From Antarctobacter aquimaris (GTDB taxonomy: Bacteria; Pseudomonadota; Alphaproteobacteria; Rhodobacterales; Rhodobacteraceae), in the NCBI RefSeq assembly GCF_900184945.1, contig NZ_FXYF01000010.1, positions 62,001 through 126,000 on the forward strand: a DNA stretch of 64,000 nucleotides, written 5' to 3'. Below the pieces are notes generated by a model. The model saw nothing but the letters and a program-made list of their open reading frames with translations, searched no databases and was not told where the DNA came from. Numbering within the stretch: the first letter of the stretch is position 1; the number at the start of each line of letters is the position of its first letter. Positions 38,584 to 47,424 of this stretch are shown in pieces. A program made the translations under genes and the position numbers.

Positions 38584-39204
38584 TCAGATGTCGAAGAAGA
38601 CGGTTTCATCCTCGCCCTGCAGGCGGATGTCGAAGCGGTAAACCACCTTGCCGTCCTTCTCGGTGCGCTTCGCGATCAGGGTGCCGCGGCGGCGTTCCCA
38701 TTCGATCAGGTTCAGCACCGGGTCGCTGGCGTTGGCCTCCCCTTCGTCGTCGAAGTAGAGCCGGGTGTTCAGCCCGACATTGATGCCGCGCGCGACGATC
38801 CACAGGGTGATGTGCGGCGCCTGCGTGGTGGGGTTGCGCCCCGGCACCTTGCCCGGCTTGACGGTGTCGAACCCCCATTCGCCGGTGGCGAAATCGGTGA
38901 TCACCCGGCCCCAGCCGCGAAACCCCTCCTCGACCGCACCGCCGCCTTCGGGATGCGCGTAGATGCCCGCCGCATTGGCCTGCCAGGCCTCCAGCATGAC
39001 GTCCTTGACCGGCGAGCCGGTGCCATCGATCACCAAGCCTTCGATGCGGATGCGCTCTCCGGCGGCGTTCGGCCCGGCGATGTCCCAGCCCAGCTCGCGT
39101 TCGTAGATGTCGAAGCCCGCCGCGCCAGGGGCGAGGCCGATATGCACGTAGGGACCGGCGGTCTGCGAGGGGGTTTCCTTGAGGTAGTCGAGTTTCTGGA
39201 CCAT
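38584..39204 (-). CDS. pcaG: Protocatechuate 3,4-dioxygenase alpha subunit
   Basis: The 206-residue alpha chain of the intradiol ring-cleaving dioxygenase (protocatechuate to beta-carboxy-cis,cis-muconate). It starts MVQKLDYLKETPSQTAGPYV with IEGLVIDGTGSPVKDVMLEAWQ and ends RFDIRLQGEDETVFFDI; the iron ligands sit in the beta chain. The second ATG (39204) is used since AAGGAG is 7 bases from it and abuts the first (39210). Follows pcaH with a 61-bp gap. Confidence 0.96.
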   Translation of the reverse strand: MVQKLDYLKETPSQTAGPYVHIGLAPGAAGFDIYERELGWDIAGPNAAGERIRIEGLVIDGTGSPVKDVMLEAWQANAAGIYAHPEGGGAVEEGFRGWGRVITDFATGEWGFDTVKPGKVPGRNPTTQAPHITLWIVARGINVGLNTRLYFDDEGEANASDPVLNLIEWERRRGTLIAKRTEKDGKVVYRFDIRLQGEDETVFFDI

Positions 39205-39265
39205 GGTCATTCTCCTTGCGCCTCTTCCGGGCGGAAAACCGGCTCCCACTTTTCCTGAAGATGCA

Positions 39266-39994
39266 TCAGTTCCCCTCCAGCCGGTTTTCGAACAGTGTCG
39301 AGCGGCGGCCGCGCAGGACGATGTCGAACTTGTAGGCGATGGTGTCCAGCGGGATGGTCGCGTTCATGTCCAGCAGGGCAATCAGGCTGTCGATGGCCTC
39401 CTGGCTGGGGATGGTCTGCACGATCGGGCATTTCGGGATCAGCGGATCGCCCTCGAAATAGACCTGTGAGATCAGCCGCTGGGCAAAGCTGGTGCCAAAG
39501 ACCGAGACGTGGATATGCGCCGGCCGCCAGGAGTTGACGTAGTTGCGCCAGGGGTAGGCGCCCGGCTTGATCGTGCGGAAATAGTAGTAGCCGTTCTCGT
39601 CTGTCAGGGTCCGCCCGCAGCCGCCAAAGTTGGGGTCGATCGGCGCGAGGTAGGTGTCCTTTTTGTGCCGGTAGCGTCCACCCGCGTTGGCCTGCCAGAT
39701 CTCGACCAGCGTGTTGGGCACCGGGCGGGCGTTCTCGTCCAGCACCCGTCCGTGCAGGATGATCCGCTCACCGATCGCGCTCTCGCCCGGCTGCGCGTAG
39801 TTGTAGATCAGGTCGCGGTCCATCTCGTCGATGTCGTTGTGACCAAAGACCGGGCCGGTGATCTCCGAAACCGTGTTCTCCAGGCTGATCAGCGAATATT
39901 GCGGCGAGCGCGCGACGCTGGTCTTGTACCTGGGGTCATGGGCCGGGGGGTGGCGCTGCCGGTCCCGCTGGTAGAATTCGCCTTGTTTCGGCAT
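39266..39994 (-). CDS. pcaH: Protocatechuate 3,4-dioxygenase beta subunit
   Basis: The 242-residue iron-binding beta chain. Features: [40 protein letters not shown] (first Tyr ligand), and [19 protein letters not shown] (second Tyr and two His ligands of the ferric iron). Full length. Twelve bases after pcaC, before pcaG. Confidence 0.97.
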   Translation of the reverse strand: MPKQGEFYQRDRQRHPPAHDPRYKTSVARSPQYSLISLENTVSEITGPVFGHNDIDEMDRDLIYNYAQPGESAIGERIILHGRVLDENARPVPNTLVEIWQANAGGRYRHKKDTYLAPIDPNFGGCGRTLTDENGYYYFRTIKPGAYPWRNYVNSWRPAHIHVSVFGTSFAQRLISQVYFEGDPLIPKCPIVQTIPSQEAIDSLIALLDMNATIPLDTIAYKFDIVLRGRRSTLFENRLEGN

Positions 39995-40006
39995 CTCGGT
40001 CTCTCC

Positions 40007-40408
40007 TCACGTGTCCCCGGACGCGGCGCCGCTCTCGGCGTCCATCTCGGCATAGGTCTGCTTGGCCAGTTTCAGCGCGTGGTTGGCGCGCGGCACACCG
40101 GCATAGATCGCCACGTGCTGAAACGCCTCCAGCACGTCGGTCCGGCTGGCCCCGGTGCGCGCCGTGGCGCGGATGTGCATCGGGATTTCCTCGAAGTTGC
40201 CCAAGGCCGCCAGCAGCGCCAGCGTCAACATCGAACGTTCGCGGTCGCTGATCCCGTCCGAGGCCCAGACCGTGCCCCAGGCGGTTTCGGTGATCATGGT
40301 CTGGAAGGGCGTGTCAAAGGGCGTCCTGGCGGCCTCGGCGCGGTCGACGTGGGCGTCGCCCAGAACGTGGCGGCGCACTTTCATCCCGGTGTCGTAACGG
40401 TCGGTCAT
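40007..40408 (-). CDS. pcaC: 4-carboxymuconolactone decarboxylase
   Basis: A 133-residue CMD-family enzyme acting on gamma-carboxymuconolactone. The order KVRRHVLGDAHVDRAE, TAWGTVWA, DRERSMLTLALLAALGNFEEIPMHIRATARTGAS with the catalytic-region Glu and His, and VAIYAGVPRANHALKLAKQ is typical. It lies between pobA and pcaH. Confidence 0.97.
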   Translation of the reverse strand: MTDRYDTGMKVRRHVLGDAHVDRAEAARTPFDTPFQTMITETAWGTVWASDGISDRERSMLTLALLAALGNFEEIPMHIRATARTGASRTDVLEAFQHVAIYAGVPRANHALKLAKQTYAEMDAESGAASGDT

Positions 40409-40448
40409 TCTGTCCTCCGGTCGGGCCGGGCGCGCAGGGCGGCGCGCC

Positions 40449-41627
40449 TCAGTATGGCAGGCCGACGTAGTTGATGGCCAGCGTGGCCTGCGCGGCCTCG
40501 GTCTGGGCCAGGTGTTCGATCTCGGCGCGCTGGATGCGCAGCTCGTAGGGGTCGGTGTCGGGGAAACGGTGCAGCAGCTTGGTCATCCACCAGCTGAAGC
40601 GCTGCGTCTTCCAGACCCGCGCCAGCGCCTGTTCCGAGTAGCGGCCCAGTGCCTGCGCATATTGCTCCAGGTAGCGCGCGCGCAGCGCCTGGTGCAGGTA
40701 GTGGACGTCGCTGGCGGCGGTGTTCAGCCCCTTGGCGCCGGTCGGCGGCACGATGTGCGCGGCGTCCCCGGCCAGGAACAGGCGGCCATACTGCATCGGC
40801 TCGCAGACAAAGCTGCGCAGCGGCGCGATGCTTTTTTCGATCGACGGCCCCATTTCGATGGTCTCGGCGAAACTGGCCGGGATGCGGCGGCGCAACTCGT
40901 CCCAGAAATCCGTGTCGGACCAGTCTTCGGGCCGGTCTGTCAGCGGCGCCTGCACGTAGTAGCGCGACAGCCGGTCGTTGCGCATGGAACACAGGGCAAA
41001 GCCGCGCTCGGAATTGGCATAGATCAATTCGTGGTGCACGGGGGCGGTTTCCGACAGGATGCCCAGCCAGCCAAAGGGGTAGACCCGTTCGAACTCCTGC
41101 CGCTTGTCCGCCGGGATCGCCTGGCGCGACACGCCGCGAAAGCCGTCGCAGCCGGCGATGTAGTCGCAGGCGATCTGCTTGCGCTGGCCGTCGTGGGTGA
41201 AACTGACGGTGCAGCCCGCGTCGCCGTCCAGCGCGGCGTTGCCGATCTCCACGTCCTCGACCCCGTGCAGGGTCAGCCCGCCGGTGGCGCCGCGGGCGTC
41301 GTAGAGGTCGCGCGTCACCTCGGTCTGGCCGTAGACCATGACGGGCGTGTCGGTGTGCTTGCGGAAGTCGACGCGCACCTGGAGGTTTTCAAAGGCCAGC
41401 ACGGTGCCGTCGTGCGGATAGCCCAGCGTATCCATGCGGGTGGCGACCTTCGCCTGCTCCAGCAGGCGCAAAAAGCCCTGTTCGAGCACCCCGGCCCGGA
41501 TGCGCGACAGCACGTGGTCGCGCGACCGGCGCTCCAGCACGACAGCCTCGATCCCGCTGTGGTGCAGCAGTTGCGCCAGCAACAGGCCGGACGGGCCGCC
41601 GCCGATGATACAAACCTGGGTGCGCAT
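40449..41627 (-). CDS. pobA: 4-hydroxybenzoate 3-monooxygenase
   Basis: A 392-residue FAD monooxygenase that makes protocatechuate from 4-hydroxybenzoate and NADPH. Motifs: VCIIGGGPSGLLLAQLLH (FAD), SRIRAGVLEQGFLRLLEQA, the DG motif region CDYIAGCDGFRGVSR, and LFLAGDAAHIVPPTGAKGLN. The ATG at 41627 follows GGGAGGAGCCC. It is the first gene of the operon, divergent from pcaQ by 92 bp. Confidence 0.97.
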   Translation of the reverse strand: MRTQVCIIGGGPSGLLLAQLLHHSGIEAVVLERRSRDHVLSRIRAGVLEQGFLRLLEQAKVATRMDTLGYPHDGTVLAFENLQVRVDFRKHTDTPVMVYGQTEVTRDLYDARGATGGLTLHGVEDVEIGNAALDGDAGCTVSFTHDGQRKQIACDYIAGCDGFRGVSRQAIPADKRQEFERVYPFGWLGILSETAPVHHELIYANSERGFALCSMRNDRLSRYYVQAPLTDRPEDWSDTDFWDELRRRIPASFAETIEMGPSIEKSIAPLRSFVCEPMQYGRLFLAGDAAHIVPPTGAKGLNTAASDVHYLHQALRARYLEQYAQALGRYSEQALARVWKTQRFSWWMTKLLHRFPDTDPYELRIQRAEIEHLAQTEAAQATLAINYVGLPY

Positions 41628-41719
41628 GGGCTCCTCCCTTTGGGCGCCATCTAGGCTGACGGATTTGGGCATGTAAAATGACGCTTTCGCCGATATACTT
41701 GTCGAAAAAGGAAAACGTG

Positions 41720-42643
41720 ATGTTGGACCGCCGGATCAAGCTGCGCCACCTGGAGGCGGTGACCGCCATTGCACGCCAGGGCAGCCTCAAGGAGGCCTGT
41801 TTGGAACTGAACCTGACGCAGCCCGCGCTGTCAAAGACCCTCAAGGAATTGGAACAGGTGCTGGGCGCGGCGCTGATGATCCGCGACCGGGGCGGCGTTC
41901 GGCTGACGCCGGAGGGCGAGGTCTTTCTCGAGTTCGCGGGCCAGAGCCTGGCCGCGCTGCGCCGGGGCGTGGCCGGGGTGGCAGAGGTGCGCGCGGGCGG
42001 GGGTGAGGTGCTGCGCGTGGGATCGCTGCCCAGCGTTGCGGTGCGGCTGATGCCGCGCGTGGTGGCCCGCTTTCGCCAGTTGTCGCCCGCGACGCTGCTG
42101 GTGCTGCGCGACGGCACGCATGGCGCGCTGACGCGGGAACTGCTGGCCGGGTCGCTGGACCTGGTGATCGGGCGCATGGGCGCGCCCGACATGATGGCGG
42201 GCGTGTCCTTTACCCAGCTCTACCAGGAGACGGTGGTTTGCGTGGCCCGCGCCGGGCATCCGCTGCTGGAAAGGCCCGGGCTGGCGCCGCAGGACCTTGC
42301 GGCCTGGCCCGTACTCTACCCGCCCGAAGGGTCGGCGATCCGGCCACTGGTGGACCGCTGGTGCCTGGCGCAGGGGCTGGGGCCGTTCCGCGACCGGATC
42401 GACTGCGTCTCTGGCGCGTTCGGGCGGCGGTTCCTGCGCATGTCGGACGCGCTGTGGTTCATCTCCGAAGGCGTGGTCGCGCCGGAAATCGCCGATGGCG
42501 CGCTGGCTGCGCTGCCGTTGGACCTGGGGCTTACGGCCGGTCCCGTGGGGCTGATGACCCGGCCGGAAAGCACCGCCTCGCGCAGCCGCCAGCTGTTTGA
42601 AAGGGCGCTGCGACACGAAGCAGGGGCTTTACCCAGATCATGA
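41720..42643 (+). CDS. pcaQ: LysR-type regulator PcaQ
   Basis: A 307-residue LysR-type regulator. The N-terminus MLDRRIKLRHLEAVTAIARQ followed by GSLKEACLELNLTQPALSKT is characteristic of PcaQ, activator of the pca operon responding to beta-carboxy-cis,cis-muconate or its lactone. The substrate-binding domain is complete (about 90-300). The ATG at 41720 follows AAAAGGAAAACGTG. Divergent placement next to pobA-pcaCHG indicates it controls this operon. PobR is not in the window, so PcaQ may also govern pobA. Confidence 0.93.
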   Translation: MLDRRIKLRHLEAVTAIARQGSLKEACLELNLTQPALSKTLKELEQVLGAALMIRDRGGVRLTPEGEVFLEFAGQSLAALRRGVAGVAEVRAGGGEVLRVGSLPSVAVRLMPRVVARFRQLSPATLLVLRDGTHGALTRELLAGSLDLVIGRMGAPDMMAGVSFTQLYQETVVCVARAGHPLLERPGLAPQDLAAWPVLYPPEGSAIRPLVDRWCLAQGLGPFRDRIDCVSGAFGRRFLRMSDALWFISEGVVAPEIADGALAALPLDLGLTAGPVGLMTRPESTASRSRQLFERALRHEAGALPRS

Positions 42644-42827
42644 GCACGAATCGGACGCGTCCACAACTTAATGAGGTTATCCTCAATTTATTGCTTTACA
42701 CAGCCCCCCGGGGACAGGCACCATATGTTGTAAGGGCCCTCGGGGATGCCCGCAGGCCCTAGAGCAGGCAGCAAGCGCTGGGGGCATTTCAGTCCAACAG
42801 CGCCATAACCAAAAAAGGGGTGTCACC
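42644..42827 (+). promoter_or_regulatory. Structured leader upstream of the YbjN gene
   Basis: A 184-bp gap with an A/T-rich start (42670-42700) that may contain the promoter. Downstream is a strong hairpin (42733-42760): AGGGCC, CT, CGGG, loop GATG, CCCG, CA, GGCCCT. A further short AGCGCT palindrome follows before the ATG. It may be a 5' UTR control element or a small RNA. It was compared by eye with the SRP RNA and does not contain its conserved domain. Confidence 0.45.
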
Positions 42828-43328
42828 ATGGCCCTGTCCGAGCAGTATCTGACCGACGATATCCACCCGATCGACCTGGTTGAGCATATCGCCGAATACA
42901 ACGACTGGGACTTCGAGCGGGTCGCGGATGACCAGATCGCGATGGCCGTCGAAGGGCAGTGGCGGACCTACTCCATCACCCTGGCCTGGTCGCACTACGA
43001 CGAGACATTGCGCATGATCTGCACCTTCGAGATGGAGCCACCCGAGGCCAAGCTGCCCGCGCTCTACGAAGGGCTGAACGCGATCAACGACCAGTGCTGG
43101 GCCGGCGCCTTCAGCTACTGGGCGGCGCAAAAGCTGATGGTCTACAAGTACGGGCTGGTGCTGGCGGGCGGCAACGTGGCCAGCGCCGAGCAGATCGACA
43201 CCATGATCGGCGCCGCCGTGACCGCGTCCGAACGCTATTACCCTGCGTTCCAGCTGATGGTCTGGACCGACAAGACACCCAAGGACGCCTTGCAGATCGC
43301 GATCGCCGAGGCCTACGGGCGCGCCTGA
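42828..43328 (+). CDS. YbjN domain-containing protein
   Basis: A 166-residue YbjN-type protein (CesT/secretion-chaperone-like alpha/beta fold): LVEHIAEYNDWDFERVADD, AMAVEGQWRTYSITLAWS, ICTFEMEPPEAKLPALYEG and a Trp-rich WAGAFSYWAAQ. YbjN in E. coli affects motility and stress traits by unknown means; the alphaproteobacterial role is not established. The ATG is preceded by AAAAAAGGGGTGTCACC. Placed 184 bp after pcaQ with a long structured leader, and 210 bp before proC. Confidence 0.87.
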   Translation: MALSEQYLTDDIHPIDLVEHIAEYNDWDFERVADDQIAMAVEGQWRTYSITLAWSHYDETLRMICTFEMEPPEAKLPALYEGLNAINDQCWAGAFSYWAAQKLMVYKYGLVLAGGNVASAEQIDTMIGAAVTASERYYPAFQLMVWTDKTPKDALQIAIAEAYGRA

Positions 43329-43345
43329 TCGCGTACCGGGCATGA

Positions 43346-43407
43346 GGGCGCTGCCCCCGTCGCGCCGAGCGCGACTCCCCCGGAGATAATTGACCCAAGA
43401 CGAAGCA
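43346..43407. repeat. Dispersed two-hairpin repeat, copy 1
   Basis: GGGCGCTGCCCCC, then CGCGCCGAGCGCG, then CTCCCCCGGAGATAATTG. The same architecture (G-rich arm and C-rich arm, a second small stem, and an AATT/ATTT tail) recurs at 53077-53140. It lies after the YbjN gene, where it could act as a terminator. Confidence 0.6.
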
Positions 43408-43538
43408 GGGGCGGCGCGACGGCGGCGCCCCTGCTTCTGGTGAACGGTGTCCGCGCGGCATTCTTGGGTGGCCCCGTGTTGCCCCGCGCGCGCGGCTTGC
43501 CTAGTGTCCCGCCAACACGGACACGAGAAGGGGATACC

Positions 43539-44351
43539 ATGCAGGACGGCGAACTGGCGCGGCGCGGGCTGGCGCTGCTGGGATGCGGCAAGATGGGGTC
43601 GGCGATGCTGGCAGGCTGGCTGGCACGCGGGCTGCCGGCGGGGTCGGTGCGGGTGCAGGACCCAAATCCCTCGGACTGGCTGAAGGCGCAGGGGGTGCAC
43701 ATCAACGAGGGCTTTGGCGACGCGCCGGCGGTGGTGCTGATCGCGGTCAAACCGCAGGTCATGGGTGAAGCGCTGCCGGCGCTGAAGGCCTTGCCGAAGG
43801 GCGGAACGCTGTTCGTCTCGGTCGCGGCGGGCATCCCGATGGCGACCTACGAGGCGCACCTGAGCACGGTGCCCATCGTGCGCGCCATGCCGAACACGCC
43901 GGCCGCGGTGGGCAAGGGGATCACGGCGATTGTCGGCAACCGCGCGAGCAGCGCAGCACATCTGGACCTGGCCGAGGCGTTGCTGCGCGCGGTGGGCGAG
44001 GTCGTGCGGCTGGAGTCCGAGGCGCAGATGGACGCGGTGACCGGGGTCAGCGGATCGGGCCCGGCCTACGTGTTCCACATGATCGAATGCCTGGCGGCAG
44101 CGGGCGAGGCCGAGGGGCTGGCGCCCGACCTCGCCCTGGCGCTGGCGCGGGCGACCGTGGCGGGCGCAGGCGCGCTGGCGATGGAGACGGGCGAGGACCC
44201 TGCACAACTGCGGCGCAACGTGACCTCGCCCAACGGCACCACGCAGGCCGGGCTGGCGGTGCTGATGGACGCGGACAAGGGCCTGCCGCCGCTGATGCAT
44301 GCCACCGTGGCCGCGGCGACGCGCCGGTCCAAGGAGCTGGCCAATGGCTGA
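43539..44351 (+). CDS. proC: Pyrroline-5-carboxylate reductase
   Basis: The 270-residue final enzyme of proline synthesis. N-terminal Rossmann GLALLGCGKMGSAMLAGWL, VVLIAVKPQVMGEAL, PIVRAMPNTPAAVGKGIT, and the signature DAVTGVSGSGPAYVFHMIE and LRRNVTSPNGTTQAGLAVL. The ATG at 43539 has GAAGGGG just upstream. Overlaps the csaA start by 8 bases. Confidence 0.96.
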   Translation: MQDGELARRGLALLGCGKMGSAMLAGWLARGLPAGSVRVQDPNPSDWLKAQGVHINEGFGDAPAVVLIAVKPQVMGEALPALKALPKGGTLFVSVAAGIPMATYEAHLSTVPIVRAMPNTPAAVGKGITAIVGNRASSAAHLDLAEALLRAVGEVVRLESEAQMDAVTGVSGSGPAYVFHMIECLAAAGEAEGLAPDLALALARATVAGAGALAMETGEDPAQLRRNVTSPNGTTQAGLAVLMDADKGLPPLMHATVAAATRRSKELANG

Positions 44352-44682
44352 GATCAGCTATGACGATTTCCTGAAGGTCGACATCCGCCTCGGCACCGTG
44401 GTGCGGGCCGAGCCGTTCCCCGAGGCGCGCAAGCCTGCCATCAAGCTGTGGATCGATTTCGGCCCCGAAATCGGCGAAAAGAAAAGCTCGGCCCAGATCA
44501 CGGTGCACTACGAGCCCGAGCGCCTCGTCGGCAAGCAGGTCATGGCGGTGGTGAACTTTCCGCCGCGCCAGATCGGGCCGATGAAATCCGAGGTGCTGGT
44601 GCTGGGCGTGTCCGATGCGGACGGCGCCATCGTGTTGATCGGGCCGGACCTGGCCGCGCCGAACGGGTCGCGGATGCACTAG
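44344..44682 (+). CDS. csaA: tRNA-binding/chaperone-like protein CsaA
   Basis: A 112-residue single-domain protein of the CsaA type, with the EMAPII-like OB fold of tRNA-binding proteins: DIRLGTVVRAEPFPEARKPA, LWIDFGPEIGEKKSSAQIT, VMAVVNFPPRQIGPMKSEVL and VLGVSDADGAIVLIGPD. In Bacillus CsaA has export-chaperone activity. The start overlaps the end of proC; the gene ends tail-to-tail with a small membrane gene, overlapping by four bases. Confidence 0.9.
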   Translation: MAEISYDDFLKVDIRLGTVVRAEPFPEARKPAIKLWIDFGPEIGEKKSSAQITVHYEPERLVGKQVMAVVNFPPRQIGPMKSEVLVLGVSDADGAIVLIGPDLAAPNGSRMH

Positions 44683-44924
44683 ATCTCGGGTCCGTTCGGG
44701 TCAGGCATCAGCCCGTCCTTTTTGTGCACCTTGTAGAGCGGGTCGCGCGTCTTGATGCGCTTCGAGATGATCCGCGCGCTGGGCCATGCCAGGGCGAAAC
44801 CGATCACGGCGGCGGTACCGATCGCGATCCAGTTATACCAGCCGAAGCTGAAGAAGGTGACGATGAGCGTGCCCGTGATGGTGCTGCCGCTCATCAGGGT
44901 CAGAAACAGCGAGAGACGGTCCAT
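44679..44924 (-). CDS. Small membrane protein
   Basis: An 81-residue protein with two hydrophobic helices (about 7-29 and 31-50) and a basic C-terminal tail (RIISKRIKTRDPLYKVHKKD). The start MDRLSLFLTLMSGSTITGTL at 44924 is used because the longer frame is Arg-rich and without signal. GGAGG lies 6 bases upstream of this ATG. It overlaps csaA tail-to-tail by four bases. No family recognised; possibly an inner-membrane protein. Confidence 0.68.
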   Translation of the reverse strand: MDRLSLFLTLMSGSTITGTLIVTFFSFGWYNWIAIGTAAVIGFALAWPSARIISKRIKTRDPLYKVHKKDGLMPDPNGPEI

Positions 44925-45025
44925 GTCGAGCCTCCTTTCCGTGAGAGAAACGCACCGCTCCGGGGGGCGGTTCCCTTGACCTCGGGCCCGGCTTGGGCTT
45001 CGGTCGATGGCAGGAGGACGCCGCC

Positions 45026-46144
45026 ATGACCACGCCCGCAATCACCGGCCACGGGGTGTTCACCCCAGCACTCAGCATCACGAACGAAGAGCTGGTGGTG
45101 GCGTTCAACGCCTATGCCGACAGCTGGAACGCCGAACATGGCGCCGAGATCGCCTCGGGCGAGGTCGAGCCGATGACCCATTCCAGCGCCGACTTCATCC
45201 TGTCGGCCTCGGGGATCGAGCGGCGTTTCGTCATGGACAAGGACGGCGTGCTGAACCCCGCGCGCATGTACCCGCGCCTGCCCGCACGGCCGGACGAGGC
45301 ACCGGGGATCATGGCCGAGATGGCGGTGGACGCCTGCACCAAGGCGCTGGAAATGGCCGGACGGACCGGCGCGGAGGTGGACCTGGTGATCTGCGCCGCC
45401 TCCAACCACGAACGCGCCTATCCCGCCATCGCCATCGAGATCCAGCAGCTGCTGGGCGCTCGCGGCTTTGCCTTCGACATGAACGTGGCCTGTTCCTCGG
45501 CCACCTTCGGCATCCAGGCGGCGGCGGACATGATCCGCGCGGGCAGCGCGCGGCGCGCCCTGGTGGTCAACCCCGAGATCTGCTCGGGTCACCTGGAATG
45601 GCGCGACCGGGACTGCCATTTCATCTTTGGCGACGTCTGCACCGCCGTCCTGCTGGAACCGTCTGACGACGCGACGGGCGCGCGCTGGGACATCGTTTCG
45701 ACCCGCTGTGCGACGCAGTTTTCCAACAACATCCGCAACAACAACGGCTTCCTCCGCCGGGCGCACGACCAGATGGAAGACCGCCGCGACATGCAGTTCA
45801 TGCAGAACGGGCGCAAGGTCTTCAAGGAGGTGCTGCCGCTGGTGTCCGACCACATCCTGGGCCACCTGGAGGACAGGGGCTGGAACGCGGACCAGCTGAA
45901 ACGCCTCTGGCTGCACCAGGCCAACAAGACGATGAACGATTTCATCGGCAAGAAGGTGCTGGGCCGCGTGCCGGAGCCGGGCGAACAGCCCAACATCCTG
46001 CAAGATTACGCCAACACCTCGTCCGCCGGGTCGATCATCGCCTTTTCGATCCATTCCGGCGACCTGCAACCGGGCGACCGCGGGGTGATCTGTTCCTTTG
46101 GCGCGGGTTATTCCGTGGGCTCGGTCCTGCTGGAGCGGGCCTGA
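45026..46144 (+). CDS. Beta-ketoacyl-ACP synthase III-like protein
   Basis: A 372-residue thiolase-fold condensing enzyme. The triad is Cys156 (NVACSSATFG), His297 (LHQANKTM) and Asn330 (YANTSSAGSI). It is about 50 residues longer than FabH and may belong to the longer KAS III branch, which in Pseudomonas includes enzymes using medium-chain acyl-CoA. No fatty-acid genes are adjacent. The ATG at 45026 follows GGAGGACGCCGCC. Its 3' end overlaps the convergent MFS gene by 37 bases. Confidence 0.9.
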   Translation: MTTPAITGHGVFTPALSITNEELVVAFNAYADSWNAEHGAEIASGEVEPMTHSSADFILSASGIERRFVMDKDGVLNPARMYPRLPARPDEAPGIMAEMAVDACTKALEMAGRTGAEVDLVICAASNHERAYPAIAIEIQQLLGARGFAFDMNVACSSATFGIQAAADMIRAGSARRALVVNPEICSGHLEWRDRDCHFIFGDVCTAVLLEPSDDATGARWDIVSTRCATQFSNNIRNNNGFLRRAHDQMEDRRDMQFMQNGRKVFKEVLPLVSDHILGHLEDRGWNADQLKRLWLHQANKTMNDFIGKKVLGRVPEPGEQPNILQDYANTSSAGSIIAFSIHSGDLQPGDRGVICSFGAGYSVGSVLLERA

Positions 46145-47424
46145 GCGGCGTCTTCCTCGGCCATCGCCTCCTCGAGCGAGCCACCTTCCTCCTCGCCCTC
46201 GGCCAGCACCATGGTTTCGGGCGTCGCGGCCTTGGCCGGGATGGTGATCTGGAACCCCTTCTTGGTCTTGTCCTTGTCCTTGACCGCCGCGCGCTTGGTG
46301 ATCCGGCGCAGGGTGTAAAGGATCATCACCACGTGGCCCACCACGGTGGTCAGGAACAGGCCCTGCGCCCCGGTCTGCCCCATGGCGACACCGGCGATCA
46401 GCGGACCGATGATGTTGCCCACGCCAAAGACCATGAGCAGCCCGCCCGAGACCTGGATCGCGGTGCCCTGGGGCGCGTGGTCGTTCGCGTGGGCAATCAG
46501 GATCGGGTACATCGAATAGATTGCCGCACCGAACACCGACACCAGGATCAGGTTGGTCAGCTGGTCCTGCGGCGTGGCGAACAGAAAGCCCAGGTCGGCA
46601 GCCAGCGCGACGACCGCGACCAGGACCAGCACCTTGCGCCGGTCCATCCGGTCGGAGGCATAGCCAACCGGGATCTGCGCCAGCGCCCCGGCCAGCACCG
46701 GGATGGAGGAAAACAGCGCGATGGCCGACAGCGTGAGCCCGACCTGTCCGGCATAGACCGCCGCCAGCGTGCCGAAGGAACCGTTTGAGATGCCGACAAG
46801 GAAACACGCCGCCACCGCCACCGGGGAGTTGCGCCAGAGCAGCGGCAGGTTCAGCCGCACCGAGGTCAGCGGCGCGGGCGAGGCCGAGGTCGACAGCGCC
46901 GTAGGCACCAGCGCCAGAGAATAGACGATGGCGGCGACGGCAAAGAACAGAAAGCCCGAGGCATCGCCCAGCGCAATGGCCATCTGGCCCGCCGTCGTCG
47001 CGCCCAGGTTGACCATTGTGTAGATGCCGAAGATGCGCCCGCGGTTCTGCGGGTTGGCGCGGTCGGACAGCCAGCTTTCGACGATCATCGCCGCCCCGGC
47101 AAAGCAGAAACCGGACACCGCGCGCACCGGGATCCAGACCTCGGGGCGCACGACCAGCGCCTGAAGCAGGATCGCGACGGCGGCAAAGGCGCACATGACC
47201 CCGAAGGTGCGGATGTGTCCGACCGATCCCACCATGCGCGGCACGTAGAGGCAGCCCAGAACGTAGCCCACCGCCCAGCCGGTGCCGAGCAGGCCCAGCG
47301 AGGTGGACGAAAACCCTTCGGCCACGCCGCGCACCGGCAGGATGAGGCTGTGCATCCCTCCGGCAAACAGCAGGAGGGCGGAGCCGAAAAGAAGCGCGCT
47401 GACGGGGAAAAGCTGTCTGATCAT
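46108..47424 (-). CDS. Major facilitator superfamily transporter
   Basis: A 438-residue inner-membrane transporter with twelve predicted helices and the MFS signatures YVPRMVGSVGHIRTF, ESWLSDRANPQNRGRIFGIY (loop 2-3 type) and GYASDRMDRRKVLV between the halves. Closest look is the YcaD/CsbX-like branch. Substrate unknown. The C-terminal 70 residues form a charged cytoplasmic tail (Lys-rich then Glu-rich). The ATG at 47424 opens MIRQLFPVSALLFGSALLLF. Confidence 0.88.
   Translation of the reverse strand: MIRQLFPVSALLFGSALLLFAGGMHSLILPVRGVAEGFSSTSLGLLGTGWAVGYVLGCLYVPRMVGSVGHIRTFGVMCAFAAVAILLQALVVRPEVWIPVRAVSGFCFAGAAMIVESWLSDRANPQNRGRIFGIYTMVNLGATTAGQMAIALGDASGFLFFAVAAIVYSLALVPTALSTSASPAPLTSVRLNLPLLWRNSPVAVAACFLVGISNGSFGTLAAVYAGQVGLTLSAIALFSSIPVLAGALAQIPVGYASDRMDRRKVLVLVAVVALAADLGFLFATPQDQLTNLILVSVFGAAIYSMYPILIAHANDHAPQGTAIQVSGGLLMVFGVGNIIGPLIAGVAMGQTGAQGLFLTTVVGHVVMILYTLRRITKRAAVKDKDKTKKGFQITIPAKAATPETMVLAEGEEEGGSLEEAMAEEDAAQARSSRTEPTE

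Noticed and set aside
42690-42810. A possible SRP RNA (4.5S-type) near the YbjN gene
   Set aside because: The conserved domain IV sequence (GGTCAGGTCCGGAAGGAAGC type) is absent; only a generic hairpin is seen.
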